DNA of 64,000 nucleotides from Curtobacterium sp. MCBD17_013 (lineage in GTDB: Bacteria > Actinomycetota > Actinomycetes > Actinomycetales > Microbacteriaceae). Each line of letters opens with the position of its first letter. The stretch's first letter is position 1. Location of the stretch: the NCBI RefSeq assembly GCF_003234565.1, contig NZ_QKTU01000003.1:1-64000 (forward strand). Direction: 5' to 3'. The notes under the pieces were generated by a model, which saw only the letters and a list, made by a program, of their open reading frames with translations, was not told the DNA's origin and did no database searches. The position numbers were made by a program, and so were the translations under genes. Positions 8,432-16,768 of the stretch are shown piece after piece.

Positions 8432-8610
8432 CGCGACGAAACCGAGAGTCGGCGGAGAAGTTCCACCCGGTTCCCTGAGGTGTAACGTTCCGGGTCGGAT
8501 CGGCTCCGAGCCGCTCCCGCCCCCACACGGAGGCACGCCGACACGATCGAGTGCGTCTCCCGAGCCCGTCCCCGGGCCCCGCCCCGCAAGCACTTCGACG
8601 AGGAGTTGAC

Positions 8611-10290
8611 ATGGTTCTCGCTGCAGGACAGAACGGGATCCAACTCGATCTGAGTTGGGTCGACTACGTGATGATCATCGTGTACTTCGCGGTGGTCATC
8701 GGCATCGGTTTCACGGCCCGTCGCCGGGTCCGGACGAGCATGGACTTCTTCCTGTCAGGCCGGTCGATGCCCGCCTGGATCACCGGTCTGGCGTTCGTCT
8801 CCGCGAACCTCGGTGCCACCGAGATCCTCGGCATGGCCGCGAACGGCGCGCAGATCGGCATGGCGACCCTGCACTACTACCTCATCGGCGCGGTGCCGGC
8901 GATGGTGTTCCTCGGCCTCGTGATGATGCCCTTCTACTACGGCTCGAAGGTGCGATCGGTGCCGGAGTTCATGCTCCGCCGGTTCGGCAAGGCCCCGCAC
9001 CTCGTCAACGCCCTGGCGTTCGCGGTGTCGAACGTCCTCATCGCGGGCATCAACCTCTACGCGATGGCGATCGTCATCGAGGCGATGCTCGGCTGGCCCG
9101 AGTGGCTCGCGATCATCGTCAGCGCGGGCTTCGTGCTCGTGTACATCACCCTCGGCGGGCTCTCGAGCGCGATCTACAACGAGGTCATGCAGTTCTTCGT
9201 GATCATCGCCGGGCTCATCCCGCTGACGATCGTGGGCCTGCACCGTGTCGGTGGCTGGTCCGGGCTCACCAAAGCGGTCGAGCACACCGACGGCGCGCGG
9301 CACCTGTCCACCTGGGCGGGCACGGCGATCGGGCACACGACGAACCCGATCGGGGCGAACTGGCTCGCCATCGTGCTCGGCCTCGGCTTCGTGCTGAGCT
9401 TCGGGTACTGGACCACGAACTTCACCGAGGTGCAGCGCGCGTTCTCGGCGAAGAACATGTCGGCCGCCCGTCGGACCCCGCTCATCGCGGCGTTCCCGAA
9501 GCTGTTCATCCCGTTCATCGTCGTCATCCCGGGTCTGATCGCCGCGGCGACGCTCGGGAACCAGCTCGCCGGTGCGCACCACTCCGGACTGAGCTACAAC
9601 GACGCGATCCCGAAGCTCATCCAGATGTACCTGCCGACGGGCGTGCTCGGCGTCGCGGTGACCGGGCTGCTCGCGAGCTTCATGGCCGGCATGGCGGCGA
9701 ACGTGTCGAGCTTCAACACGGTCTTCACCTACGACATCTGGCAGCGCTACATCAAGCCGAACATGCCGGACGTGCACTACCTCAAGACCGGGCGCTGGGT
9801 GACGATCGTCGGTGTGCTCATCGGCATCGCGACGGCGTTCCTGGCCGCGCAGGCGCAGAACATCATGACGTACATGCAGACGCTGTTCTCGTTCTTCAAC
9901 GCGCCGCTGTTCGCCGTGTTCATCCTCGGCCTGCTGTGGAAGCGCATGACGACCGCGGCGGCGCTGTGGTCGTACATCGCGGGCATCATCGCGCCGACCG
10001 TCACGTGGATCGCCTACCTCGTCAACCCGAAGCTCTTCGCGACGGGCACCGCCGAGACCCTCTACGGCGCGATCATCTCGTTCGTCACGGTGCTCGTGTT
10101 CGGGTTCCTCATCAGCATGTTCACGAAGCCGCGGGACGAGCGTGAACTCGGCGGGCTGGTGTACGGCATCGGCAAGATCGACCTGCACGGGGACTCGGTC
10201 GCGACGGACACCGCCTGGTACCGGTCGCCGGCACTGCTCGGGACGGCTGCGCTCGTCCTGTGCGTGCTCCTGTACCTGCCGTTCCTGTAG
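8611..10290 (+). CDS. Sodium:solute symporter (SSS family)
   Basis: Secondary transporter of the SSS/SGLT family with 559 residues and about 13-14 hydrophobic segments. The early segment RRVRTSMDFFLSGRSMPAWITGLAF, then SANLGATEILGM, and GLLASFMAGMAANVSSFNTVFTYDIW in the middle are characteristic of this family, nearest to sugar symporters (family knowledge). Start at ATG 8611, preceded by GAGGAG. The frame is open further upstream without a good site. A small membrane protein follows 28 bp later and looks like a partner. A LacI-type operator upstream would suit a sugar substrate, but the substrate is not determined. Confidence 0.88.
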   Translation: MVLAAGQNGIQLDLSWVDYVMIIVYFAVVIGIGFTARRRVRTSMDFFLSGRSMPAWITGLAFVSANLGATEILGMAANGAQIGMATLHYYLIGAVPAMVFLGLVMMPFYYGSKVRSVPEFMLRRFGKAPHLVNALAFAVSNVLIAGINLYAMAIVIEAMLGWPEWLAIIVSAGFVLVYITLGGLSSAIYNEVMQFFVIIAGLIPLTIVGLHRVGGWSGLTKAVEHTDGARHLSTWAGTAIGHTTNPIGANWLAIVLGLGFVLSFGYWTTNFTEVQRAFSAKNMSAARRTPLIAAFPKLFIPFIVVIPGLIAAATLGNQLAGAHHSGLSYNDAIPKLIQMYLPTGVLGVAVTGLLASFMAGMAANVSSFNTVFTYDIWQRYIKPNMPDVHYLKTGRWVTIVGVLIGIATAFLAAQAQNIMTYMQTLFSFFNAPLFAVFILGLLWKRMTTAAALWSYIAGIIAPTVTWIAYLVNPKLFATGTAETLYGAIISFVTVLVFGFLISMFTKPRDERELGGLVYGIGKIDLHGDSVATDTAWYRSPALLGTAALVLCVLLYLPFL

Positions 10291-10318
10291 ACCGTCCTGA
10301 TTCGACAAGGAGATCACC

Positions 10319-10678
10319 ATGAGTGAGACCAACAAGCCGGGCACCGCTCCCGGCGGCGAGGGCGCTCCCATGACGGACGCCGAGAAGCGCGAGTACGTCA
10401 CGTCCACCCGTCGGTTCGACCTGCGCCGCATCCTCGGGGGCCTGTTCGTCCTGTACGGGATCATCGTCACGCTGACGGGCATCGCGCACCACGCGACCGA
10501 CGGTCAGAAGACCGGCGGCATCCAGATCAACCTGTGGACGGGCATCTCGATGCTCGTCCTCGGGCTGCTCTTCTTCCTGTGGGACCGGCTGGCGCCGGTG
10601 CCCGAGGAGGACATCGTCGGCAACCTCGAGCGCGAGGACGTCGAGAAGGCCGCGGGCGAGGGCCACGAGCTGGCCTGA
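10319..10678 (+). CDS. Small membrane protein, likely symporter partner
   Basis: 119 residues. The N-terminus is disordered and charged (Gly/Glu/Lys-rich), then two membrane helices follow (RILGGLFVLYGIIVTLTGIA and LWTGISMLVLGLLFFLWDRL) with a short loop, and the tail is acidic. GGAGAT lies 8 bp before the ATG. It sits 28 bp after the symporter and before a strong terminator, so it is co-transcribed. Function unknown. An accessory role for the symporter is inference from position. Confidence 0.75.
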   Translation: MSETNKPGTAPGGEGAPMTDAEKREYVTSTRRFDLRRILGGLFVLYGIIVTLTGIAHHATDGQKTGGIQINLWTGISMLVLGLLFFLWDRLAPVPEEDIVGNLEREDVEKAAGEGHELA

Positions 10679-10696
10679 CGCGCGCACACGCCCGAC

Positions 10697-10730
10697 GGGA
10701 GGGTCGTACCGGCACCGGTACGGCCCTCCC
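10697..10730 (+). terminator. Terminator after symporter operon
   Basis: GGGAGGGTCGTACCGG pairs with CCGGTACGGCCCTCCC, a nearly perfect 16-bp stem (one G:T) around a tiny loop, 18 bp after the stop. No T tract. A CGGGAGGC element copy follows at 10746. Confidence 0.7.
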
Positions 10731-10870
10731 GGCCGTCGTGTCCCGGCCGGGAGGCGCGGCGCGGAACCGCCACGCGCCGCACCCGACCCGCTCCTCGCGT
10801 CCTCCGCTGCCGAGGGCCAGCCCCCGGCCGGCGCCGGGCACCTGTCGGTGGGGGCCGGGAGGATCGGCAC

Positions 10871-11599
10871 ATGACCGACCCGACGCCCGCCGACCCCGAC
10901 CCCGTGCCCGTGCCCGCCGATGCGGTGCCCGCCGATCCGGTGCCCGCCGATCCGGTGCCTGCCGATCCGCCTGCTGATCCGGTGCCCGCCGATGCGCTGA
11001 GCGCCGTTCCCGACCTCGTCCGAGGCCAGGACGGCCTGGCACGCCCCCGGTGGGCGGCGACCGATCCGCTGCTGCGCGAGTACTACGACACCGAGTGGGG
11101 GATGCCCGTCCGGGACGAGCGCGGCCTCTACGAACGGTTGAGCCTCGAGGCGTTCCAGTCCGGCCTGAGCTGGCGCACGGTCCTGGCGAAGCGACCGGCA
11201 TTCCGACGTGCATTCGCCGATTTCGACCCGGACGTCGTGGCGTCCTTCGGCGAGGCCGACGTCGCCCGCTGCATGGCCGACGTGGGCATCGTCCGGAACC
11301 GCGCGAAGGTGCTCGCGACGATCACGAACGCGAACGCGACGATCGCCCTCCGCGACGAGGGCGGCCTGGCCGAGTTCGTGTGGTCCTTCCGGCCCGAGAC
11401 GACACCCGCGCCCCGGAGCGTCGCCGAGGTCCCGACCACGAGCCCGGAGTCGGTCGCGCTCGCGAAGGCCCTGCGGAAGCGGGGCTTCGCGTTCGTCGGT
11501 CCCACGACGATGTTCGCGCTCATGGAGGCCGTCGGGATCGTCGACACCCACCTCGTGGGCAGCCACCGTCGCGGCAGCTCCGGTGTCTGGCCGGCCTGA
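10871..11599 (+). CDS. tag: DNA-3-methyladenine glycosylase I
   Basis: Base-excision repair enzyme removing 3-methyladenine. The catalytic part begins at PRWAATDPLLREYYDTEWG and continues with ERLSLEAFQSGLSWRTVL, FASFGEADV-like spacing, IVRNRAKVLATITNA and the end FVGPTTMFALMEAVGIVDTH, all typical of Tag. Its 242 residues include an extra N-terminal segment of about 50 residues made of VPADP repeats, coded by a 15-bp DNA repeat (about 10911-10995). The GGGAGGAT site at 10857 supports ATG 10871, so the repeat segment is translated. Single gene. Confidence 0.92.
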   Translation: MTDPTPADPDPVPVPADAVPADPVPADPVPADPPADPVPADALSAVPDLVRGQDGLARPRWAATDPLLREYYDTEWGMPVRDERGLYERLSLEAFQSGLSWRTVLAKRPAFRRAFADFDPDVVASFGEADVARCMADVGIVRNRAKVLATITNANATIALRDEGGLAEFVWSFRPETTPAPRSVAEVPTTSPESVALAKALRKRGFAFVGPTTMFALMEAVGIVDTHLVGSHRRGSSGVWPA

Positions 11600-11603
11600 C
11601 CGT

Positions 11604-12362
11604 TCAGCGCCCTCGTCTCGGACGTCCGCGTGTCGGGCGGGCGGTCCGACCGCGGCCGCCGGCCGTGCCGGGGCGGCCGTTGGACTCGTTGCCGGAGCCG
11701 CGCCGCGCCTCCCGGCCGTCGGCACCGGGGCGACCGCGGGCCTCCCGGCCGTCGCTGCTGACGCGACCGCGGGTCTGCCGGCCGTCCGTGCCGTCCGCGT
11801 CACGCACGTCCGCGGCGTCCCGCCCGCGGGAGCTGTTCGCGGTGCGCCCTCGGACGATGCCGATGAACTCGTCCGTCACCGGGGAGGCGTCCGCGTCGCG
11901 CCAGACGAGCGCGACGCGCGTGCCCTCGACGTCGACGAGCGGACGGGCGACGAGGTCGCGGCGGCTCGCCGCACGGAACAGGGACTGGGGCAGCACAGCG
12001 AGTCCGACGCCGGCGGCGACGAGATCGAGCGTGCCGTCGAGGTCGTCGGGAACCGGACCGCCGCCGAGCAGGGTCATCCCGACGAGGTCGCGCTCGGTGA
12101 CGCTGTCGACCTCGGCGAACTCGGAGTCCTTCGGAGCGGCGACGACCGGCGTCTCCGTCCACAGCGGGATCGCGCGCAGACCCTCGGTCACGGGGAGCCG
12201 GGCGAAGCACATGTCGGCGTCGCCGTCGAGCGCCCGGTCGACCTCGTCGGCGCCGACCGCGCGGAGCACGAGTTCGACGTCCGGCATCCGCTCCCGCCAC
12301 ACCCGTGCCCACCGTGCGGGGGAGACGCCCGGGACGAACGCGACGGTGAGGGTTCCGGGCAT
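11604..12362 (-). CDS. LysR-type substrate-binding domain protein, no HTH
   Basis: 252 residues starting at MPGTLTVAFVPG, which is the beginning of a LysR effector-binding domain (periplasmic-binding-protein fold). The N-terminal winged helix of LysR regulators is absent. Residues 1-180 keep the fold (FARLPVTEGLRAIPLW, GVGLAVLPQSLFRAASR). From about residue 185 the chain turns into a 70-residue Arg/Gly/Asp-rich tail with DGREARG-like repeats written by the GACGGCCGGGAGGC DNA motif. It is divergent from DUF5997 with 43 bp between the starts, a pairing I recall from related actinobacteria. It probably senses a ligand and acts through a partner (inference). Confidence 0.75.
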   Translation of the reverse strand: MPGTLTVAFVPGVSPARWARVWRERMPDVELVLRAVGADEVDRALDGDADMCFARLPVTEGLRAIPLWTETPVVAAPKDSEFAEVDSVTERDLVGMTLLGGGPVPDDLDGTLDLVAAGVGLAVLPQSLFRAASRRDLVARPLVDVEGTRVALVWRDADASPVTDEFIGIVRGRTANSSRGRDAADVRDADGTDGRQTRGRVSSDGREARGRPGADGREARRGSGNESNGRPGTAGGRGRTARPTRGRPRRGR

Positions 12363-12405
12363 GCGTCGAGCATAGGACCGGGGCGGGTCCCGTACCCTGG
12401 TGGGC

Positions 12406-12786
12406 ATGGCGCAGGAACAGACGATGAAGCCGGAGACGGCCGCGAAGAAGCTCGGCATCCTGGTGTCCGCGGCGCCCGAGTCGTTCCGCTCGGCGCCGGT
12501 GTCGCGCTCCACGTTCGAGGCGCTGCAGGCCGAGCCGCCGGAGTGGCTCGCGGAGCTCCGGCGCGAGGGTCCGCACCCCCGGCCGGTCGTCGCCGCGAAG
12601 CTCGGCGTGTCGGTCTCGGGACTCGCGCGCGCCGGTGTCGACGACGCGCTGACGACGGCCGAGATCAAGGCGCTCCTGCAGGAGATGCCCGAGTGGCTCG
12701 TCCGCGAGCGTGCGACGCAGGCCGCGGTGCGTGCCGAGAACACCCGCGTCAAGGAGCAGCGAGCCGCACGGGCCGCGACGCGCTGA
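12406..12786 (+). CDS. DUF5997 family protein
   Basis: 126 residues. KPETAAKKLGILVSAAPESF, PPEWLAELRREGPHPRPVVAAKLGVSVSGLAR and EMPEWLVRERATQA match the conserved core of DUF5997 as I remember it. A GTG at 12400 would add two residues; ATG 12406 was preferred. The GVSVSGLARAG segment looks helix-turn-helix-like, which fits a small DNA-binding protein working with the HTH-less LysR-type neighbour, but this is inference. The 43-bp gap to that gene must hold both promoters. Confidence 0.8.
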   Translation: MAQEQTMKPETAAKKLGILVSAAPESFRSAPVSRSTFEALQAEPPEWLAELRREGPHPRPVVAAKLGVSVSGLARAGVDDALTTAEIKALLQEMPEWLVRERATQAAVRAENTRVKEQRAARAATR

Positions 12787-12824
12787 CCCCGCACCCCCGA
12801 CTGCCGAGCCGCTGAGGCCTCCCG

Positions 12825-13469
12825 GTGCACGACCCGATCGCGACCGCCATGCTCGTGGTGCCGCAGTTCGCGTCGGTCTGCTGCGTCGTCGGCGACCGGT
12901 ACCGGCCCCGGCCAGCGGTGGTCGTACCGGCGTTGGTGATGCTCGTGGCCATGCTGCTCCCGGCGTTCGGCGTGGGGACCGGCTGGTCCCTCGTGGCCGG
13001 GGCGGCGTTGTTGCTCGTGGCGCCCCTCCCGGTCATCGGGTCGCGCGCTCGGGCGGCCGGCGCACCAGGACGGGCCGAGGACGGCCGGGAGGCCCGGCGC
13101 GCGGACCCGATGGACGTGCACCGGGCGCTCTCCGCGGTCGTCATGGCGGGGATGCTGCTGCTCGGTGCGATGAGTGGAGCGATGGGCGGTGCGATGAGCG
13201 GTGCCGGATCGAGCGGCGCGAGCGGCGTCACGACGAGCGGGGCCGGGCACGGCTCGACCGCGTCGGCGGTGCTGGGTGCCGCGTCGGCCGATCCGATGGC
13301 GCACACGCTCGTCCTCACGGCGGTGCTCGGTGCGGGGGTCGTGGGGTACTGCGCGTTCAGCGGGTGGCTGCTGCGGTACGAGTGGGGCCGGGAGGACCGC
13401 CGTGCGGTGCGGAGCGGCGAGGTCTTCGCGATGACGGTCGCGGTCGTCGGCATGACGCTCATGATGTGA
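12825..13469 (+). CDS. Membrane protein with Gly/Ala/Met-rich loop
   Basis: 214 residues from GTG 12825. Membrane segments are visible at about residues 5-25, 28-45, 47-65, 104-120, 158-180 and 193-213. Between them lies a low-complexity Gly/Ala/Ser/Met stretch (GAMSGAMGGAMSGAGSSGAS). Overall layout (HRALSAVVMAGMLLLGAM, then DPMAHTLVLTAVLGAG) weakly recalls DUF5134 membrane proteins, not certain. One copy of GACGGCCGGGAGGC is read as DGREA near residue 86. Function unknown. The start has no strong ribosome site. Confidence 0.55.
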   Translation: MHDPIATAMLVVPQFASVCCVVGDRYRPRPAVVVPALVMLVAMLLPAFGVGTGWSLVAGAALLLVAPLPVIGSRARAAGAPGRAEDGREARRADPMDVHRALSAVVMAGMLLLGAMSGAMGGAMSGAGSSGASGVTTSGAGHGSTASAVLGAASADPMAHTLVLTAVLGAGVVGYCAFSGWLLRYEWGREDRRAVRSGEVFAMTVAVVGMTLMM

Positions 13470-13544
13470 CGGGTGGTGCCGGCTGCCCCGTCGTGCGACG
13501 ATCAAGGACACCATCGACGGATGGTTCGACCAGGAGGCCCGCCC

Positions 13545-14081
13545 GTGCTCGATCGTTCGACTCCGGCCACCCGCGCCGACAGCTGGTCCGTCCGCCTCGA
13601 CGAGGTCGACGAGCGCATCCTGTGGGTCCTGGCATCCGACGCTCGGATCCCCAACAACCGGTTGGCGGCCGAGGTCGGCGTCGCTCCGTCCACCTGCCTG
13701 ACCCGGGTCCGGGCCCTGGAGCAGGCGGGCATCATCCGCGGGTACCGCGCCGACGTCGACATCGCACGCCTCGGGTTCGCGATCGAGGCGATGGTCTCCG
13801 TGCGGGTCCACGCCGCGGCACGTCGAGAACTCCGGGAGTTCGCCAAACGACTGCTCGCGATCCCGGTCGTGCTCGACGTGTCGTTCCTCGCCGGCGACAA
13901 GGACTTCCTCGTGCACATCGCGTGCACCTCGACCGAGCAGCTGCGGGACTTCGTGGCCGACGAGCTGAGCGGCGACCCGTCCGTCGCGACCACGCAGACG
14001 AACATCGTGTTCGAGCGGCTCGTCGCCGAGCGACCCCGGCAGGCGCGCTCGTTCGGGGAACTCCGGCGCTGGCAGGCGTAG
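13545..14081 (+). CDS. Lrp/AsnC family transcriptional regulator
   Basis: 178 residues. Starts at GTG 13545 with AGGAGG 7 nt upstream; the frame is open above but has no better site. The N-terminal HTH is LDEVDERILWVLASDARIPNNRLAAEVGVAPSTCL(T)RVRALEQAGIIRGY as a standard AsnC module. The C-terminal RAM domain runs from about residue 75 (VSVRVHAAARRELREFAKRLLAIP through SFLAGDKDFLVHIAC). It may control an amino-acid gene elsewhere. The only neighbour sharing its 3' side is a convergent GNAT gene. Confidence 0.92.
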   Translation: MLDRSTPATRADSWSVRLDEVDERILWVLASDARIPNNRLAAEVGVAPSTCLTRVRALEQAGIIRGYRADVDIARLGFAIEAMVSVRVHAAARRELREFAKRLLAIPVVLDVSFLAGDKDFLVHIACTSTEQLRDFVADELSGDPSVATTQTNIVFERLVAERPRQARSFGELRRWQA

Positions 14082-14088
14082 CGACGCG

Positions 14089-14520
14089 TCAGCGCGTCAG
14101 CGTCATCGGGACGTGCGGGATGCCGTCCTCGATGAACTCGTCACCGGTCTGCACGAAGCCGAACCGGGCGTACCAGTCGCGCAGGTGGGACTGGGCGTCG
14201 ATGGCGATGCTGCCGCTGCGGCACGAGTCGATCGCGGCGCGGATGAGCTCCGACGCGAGCCCCGTGCCCCGCGCCCCGCGGGCGGTGGCGACCCGGCCGA
14301 TGCGCTCGGTGCCGTCCGGCTGGTGGAGCACCCGGAGCGTGGCGTCGACGGATCCGTTGCCGCTCCACCACTGCACGGTCCCCGGCTCGAGGTCCCGGCC
14401 GTCGATGTCCGGGTAGGCGCACTCCTGCTCGACGACGAACACGTCCTGCCGTAGCCGCAGGATCTCGTGGAGCGTGACGACGTCGAGGTTGCGGGTCGGG
14501 GCGCTGAAGATCGAGGCCAC
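14089..14520 (-). CDS. GNAT family N-acetyltransferase, ElaA-like
   Basis: 143 residues. The start region ILRLRQDVFVVEQECAYPDIDGRDL is the ElaA-type beginning of the fold. The acetyl-CoA loop is RIGRVATARGARGTGLASELI (Arg-x-x-Gly-x-Gly/Ala), near residues 74-94. The end LRDWYARFGFVQTGDEFIEDGIPHVPM is also ElaA-like. The substrate is unknown. It faces Lrp (8 bp between stops) and starts about 110 bp from the FMN riboswitch on the other strand. Confidence 0.88.
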   Translation of the reverse strand: MASIFSAPTRNLDVVTLHEILRLRQDVFVVEQECAYPDIDGRDLEPGTVQWWSGNGSVDATLRVLHQPDGTERIGRVATARGARGTGLASELIRAAIDSCRSGSIAIDAQSHLRDWYARFGFVQTGDEFIEDGIPHVPMTLTR

Positions 14521-14628
14521 GGTGTCCTTCCTGCCGCCCGTCGTGGGGCGATGCGAACCGGCCGCTCCGGGTGGCGGCCGTCGTCCACTCTACGGGCGGG
14601 GCCGGTGCGGTAATGTTCCGTCCACGTA

Positions 14629-14762
14629 CAGCGCTCCGGGGTCGGTGCAATTCCGAACCGGTGGTGACAGTCCACGAGCTGCGGGCGGACCGATGTCCGA
14701 CCGTGGTCGACCCGGTGGAACTCCGGGACCGACGGTGAGAGTCCGGACGGGAGGAAGCGCTG
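14629..14762 (+). ncRNA. FMN riboswitch (RFN element)
   Basis: Closing stem CAGCGCT (14629-14635) with AGCGCTG (14756-14762). Between them are the conserved FMN aptamer blocks: TCGGTGCAATTCCGAACCGG, GGTGACAGTCCACGA, GGTGGAACTCCGGGACCGACGG and TGAGAGTCCGGA. It ends 74 bp before ribE. By family knowledge it lowers rib expression when FMN is plentiful. The platform is not clear, but the downstream GC-rich segment can fold and may hide the ribosome site. A TAATGT -10 candidate lies at 14611-14616. Confidence 0.95.
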
Positions 14763-14836
14763 GGCGGTCCACCGTCGTGGGCCGTCCGTGGCGTCCTCCC
14801 GTGGAACCCTCCGGAGTCCCGACAGACAGGACACCA

Positions 14837-15454
14837 GTGTTCACGGGCATCATCGAGGAACTCGGCCACGTCGACCGCGTGGAGGACCGCGGGGACTCCA
14901 TCGCGCTCACCGTCACCGGGCCCGTCGCGGTCGAGGGCGTCCGGCACGGCGACTCGATCGCGGTGAGCGGCGTCTGCCTGACCGTCGTGGAACACGACGC
15001 GTCGTCGTTCACGGCGTTCGTCATGCGGCAGACGCTCGACATGAGCGTGCACGGCGGCCTGCGGGCCGGTGACCGCGTGAACCTGGAGCGGGCGGCGCGC
15101 GTCGGCGACCGACTCGGCGGTCACATCGTGCAGGGGCACGTCGACGGGACGGCCACCGTGCTCGCCACCGAGGACGGCGACGGCTGGCGACGGGTCCGCT
15201 TCGCCCTGACCCCGGGACTGGCGCCCCTCGTCGTCGACAAGGGGTCCGTCGCCCTCGACGGCGTCAGCCTGACCGTCAGCGCCGTTTCGGACGAGGCCGT
15301 CGCCCCGGACGCAGCGTGGTTCGAGGTCTCGCTCATCCCGGAGACCCTCGCCGCCACGACGCTCGGCGCCCTGCGCACCGGCGACCGTGTGAACGTCGAG
15401 ACGGACGTGCTCGCCCGGCACGTCCGCCGCATGCTCCGCCTGGAGGCACGATGA
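14837..15454 (+). CDS. ribE: Riboflavin synthase, alpha subunit
   Basis: Dismutates two 6,7-dimethyl-8-ribityllumazine molecules to riboflavin. 205 residues with two homologous lumazine-binding barrels: the first from [10 protein letters not shown], the second from [13 protein letters not shown] near residue 95. Start GTG 14837 gives the invariant MFTGI N-terminus. The frame is open upstream through the riboswitch but is not coding. The stop overlaps ribB (ATGA). No ribD lies upstream, unlike the common ribDEAH order. Confidence 0.96.
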   Translation: MFTGIIEELGHVDRVEDRGDSIALTVTGPVAVEGVRHGDSIAVSGVCLTVVEHDASSFTAFVMRQTLDMSVHGGLRAGDRVNLERAARVGDRLGGHIVQGHVDGTATVLATEDGDGWRRVRFALTPGLAPLVVDKGSVALDGVSLTVSAVSDEAVAPDAAWFEVSLIPETLAATTLGALRTGDRVNVETDVLARHVRRMLRLEAR

Positions 15455-16125
15455 CCGCCACCGGCGCCGACGCACCGCCGGCGGGGCTCGCGTCGGTCGA
15501 GGAGGCCCTCCGGTCGCTCATCGCCGGCCGCCCGGTCATCGTGGCGGACGACGAGCAGCGTGAGAACGAGGGCGACGTCGTCCTCGCCGCGGAACTCGCG
15601 ACACCGGAGTGGATCGCGTGGACGGTGCGGCACTCGTCCGGGTTCATCTGCGCGCCAGTGAGCGCCGCGATCGCCGACGCCCTCGACCTGCCGCCGATGG
15701 TCGAGCGGAGCGAGGACGTCCGCGGCACCGCCTACACGGTGACGGTCGACGCCGCCGCGGGGATCACGACCGGCATCTCGGCGTCCGACCGTGCACGGAC
15801 CCTCCGCGTGCTCGCCGATCCGCGATCGCAGCGCGGGGACCTCCACCGACCGGGTCACGTCGTCCCGCTCCGGGCACGTCCCGGCGGCGTCCGCGAGCGC
15901 CCGGGGCACACCGAGGCGGCGATCGACCTCGTGACGGCGGCCGGCCTCCGCGCTGCCGCAGCGATCTGCGAGATCGTCGGCGACGACGGCGCGATGATGC
16001 GCCTGCCGGCGCTGCTGGAACTCGGGGCGCGCGAAGGCGTCCCGGTCATCACGATCGCCGAGCTCAGCGCGTGGCTGACGGCGCGGGACGGGGCCGGACG
16101 GTCCCGGAGAGGACAGGACGGATGA
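15451..16125 (+). CDS. ribB: 3,4-dihydroxy-2-butanone-4-phosphate synthase, stand-alone
   Basis: Makes the four-carbon precursor of lumazine from ribulose 5-phosphate. 224 residues with [12 protein letters not shown] (acidic metal and catalytic loop), [29 protein letters not shown] and [10 protein letters not shown] with [11 protein letters not shown]. In many actinobacteria this domain is fused to GTP cyclohydrolase II (RibA, total about 420 residues). Here the protein ends after the RibB domain and ribH starts at once (ATGA overlap at 16122). GTP cyclohydrolase II must be elsewhere. Confidence 0.95.
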   Translation: MTATGADAPPAGLASVEEALRSLIAGRPVIVADDEQRENEGDVVLAAELATPEWIAWTVRHSSGFICAPVSAAIADALDLPPMVERSEDVRGTAYTVTVDAAAGITTGISASDRARTLRVLADPRSQRGDLHRPGHVVPLRARPGGVRERPGHTEAAIDLVTAAGLRAAAAICEIVGDDGAMMRLPALLELGAREGVPVITIAELSAWLTARDGAGRSRRGQDG

Positions 16126-16601
16126 GCGGAGCAGGAGCGGCCGAGCGTGACGAGGTCGACGGAACGGGTGTCCACGTGGCGATCGTCGCCGGGCGCTGGC
16201 ACGAGACGATCGCCGGGGGGCTCCTCCAGGGCGCCCTGCGTGAGGCCGAGCGGCTCGGGGCGAGCACCGAGGTGATCCACGTCCCCGGCAGTTTCGAGCT
16301 GCCGGTCGTGGCGAAGGCCGCGCTCGTGGCCGGGGCGGACGCGGCGGTCGCCCTCGGCGTCGTGATCCGCGGCGGCACACCGCACTTCGAGTACGTGTCG
16401 GACGCCGCGACGAGCGGCCTGGTCCGGGTCGCGCTCGACACGGGCAAGCCCGTCGGCTTCGGGGTGCTCACCCTCGACGACGAGCAGCAGGGGCTGGACC
16501 GTGCCGGGCTGCCCGGCTCGAAGGAGGACAAGGGTGCCGAGGCGCTGCACGCGGCGGTCTCGACGGCCGTGGCGCTGCGCGGTCTCCACCGTCGCGCCTG
16601 A
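16122..16601 (+). CDS. ribH: 6,7-dimethyl-8-ribityllumazine synthase
   Basis: Condenses the RibB product with the ribitylamino-pyrimidine; forms large hollow shells. 159 residues with [33 protein letters not shown] (catalytic His region) and [13 protein letters not shown]. The N-terminus has a short acidic extension. Starts at ATG 16122 overlapping the ribB stop. Followed by three 40-bp repeats and a terminator, so it closes the FMN-controlled operon. Confidence 0.96.
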   Translation: MSGAGAAERDEVDGTGVHVAIVAGRWHETIAGGLLQGALREAERLGASTEVIHVPGSFELPVVAKAALVAGADAAVALGVVIRGGTPHFEYVSDAATSGLVRVALDTGKPVGFGVLTLDDEQQGLDRAGLPGSKEDKGAEALHAAVSTAVALRGLHRRA

Positions 16602-16624
16602 CCGACCCACGACCGGCCGCTGTC

Positions 16625-16733
16625 GCCGGGACGGCGAACGGCCCTGCACGCGCTCGACACTGCCGCCGGGACGGCGAACGGCCCCGCACGCGATCGACAC
16701 TGCCGCCGGGACGGCGAACGGCCCCGCATCCGA
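16625..16733. repeat. 40-bp tandem repeat after ribH
   Basis: Three copies begin at 16625, 16665 and 16705 with GCCGGGACGGCGAACGGCC and continue with C(T/C)GCACGCG(C/A)TCGACACTGCC in the first two. The third copy diverges into the left arm of the terminator at 16719. Confidence 0.85.
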
Positions 16734-16748
16734 TGGGATGCGGGGCCG
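16719..16748. terminator. Terminator between ribH and a convergent gene
   Basis: CGGCCCCGCATCC (16719-16731) and GGATGCGGGGCCG (16736-16748) form a perfect 13-bp stem with a GATG loop. It can serve both the rib operon and the convergent small gene whose stop is at 16769. Confidence 0.85.
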
Positions 16749-16768
16749 TCCCGTTCCGTCGAGGAACG

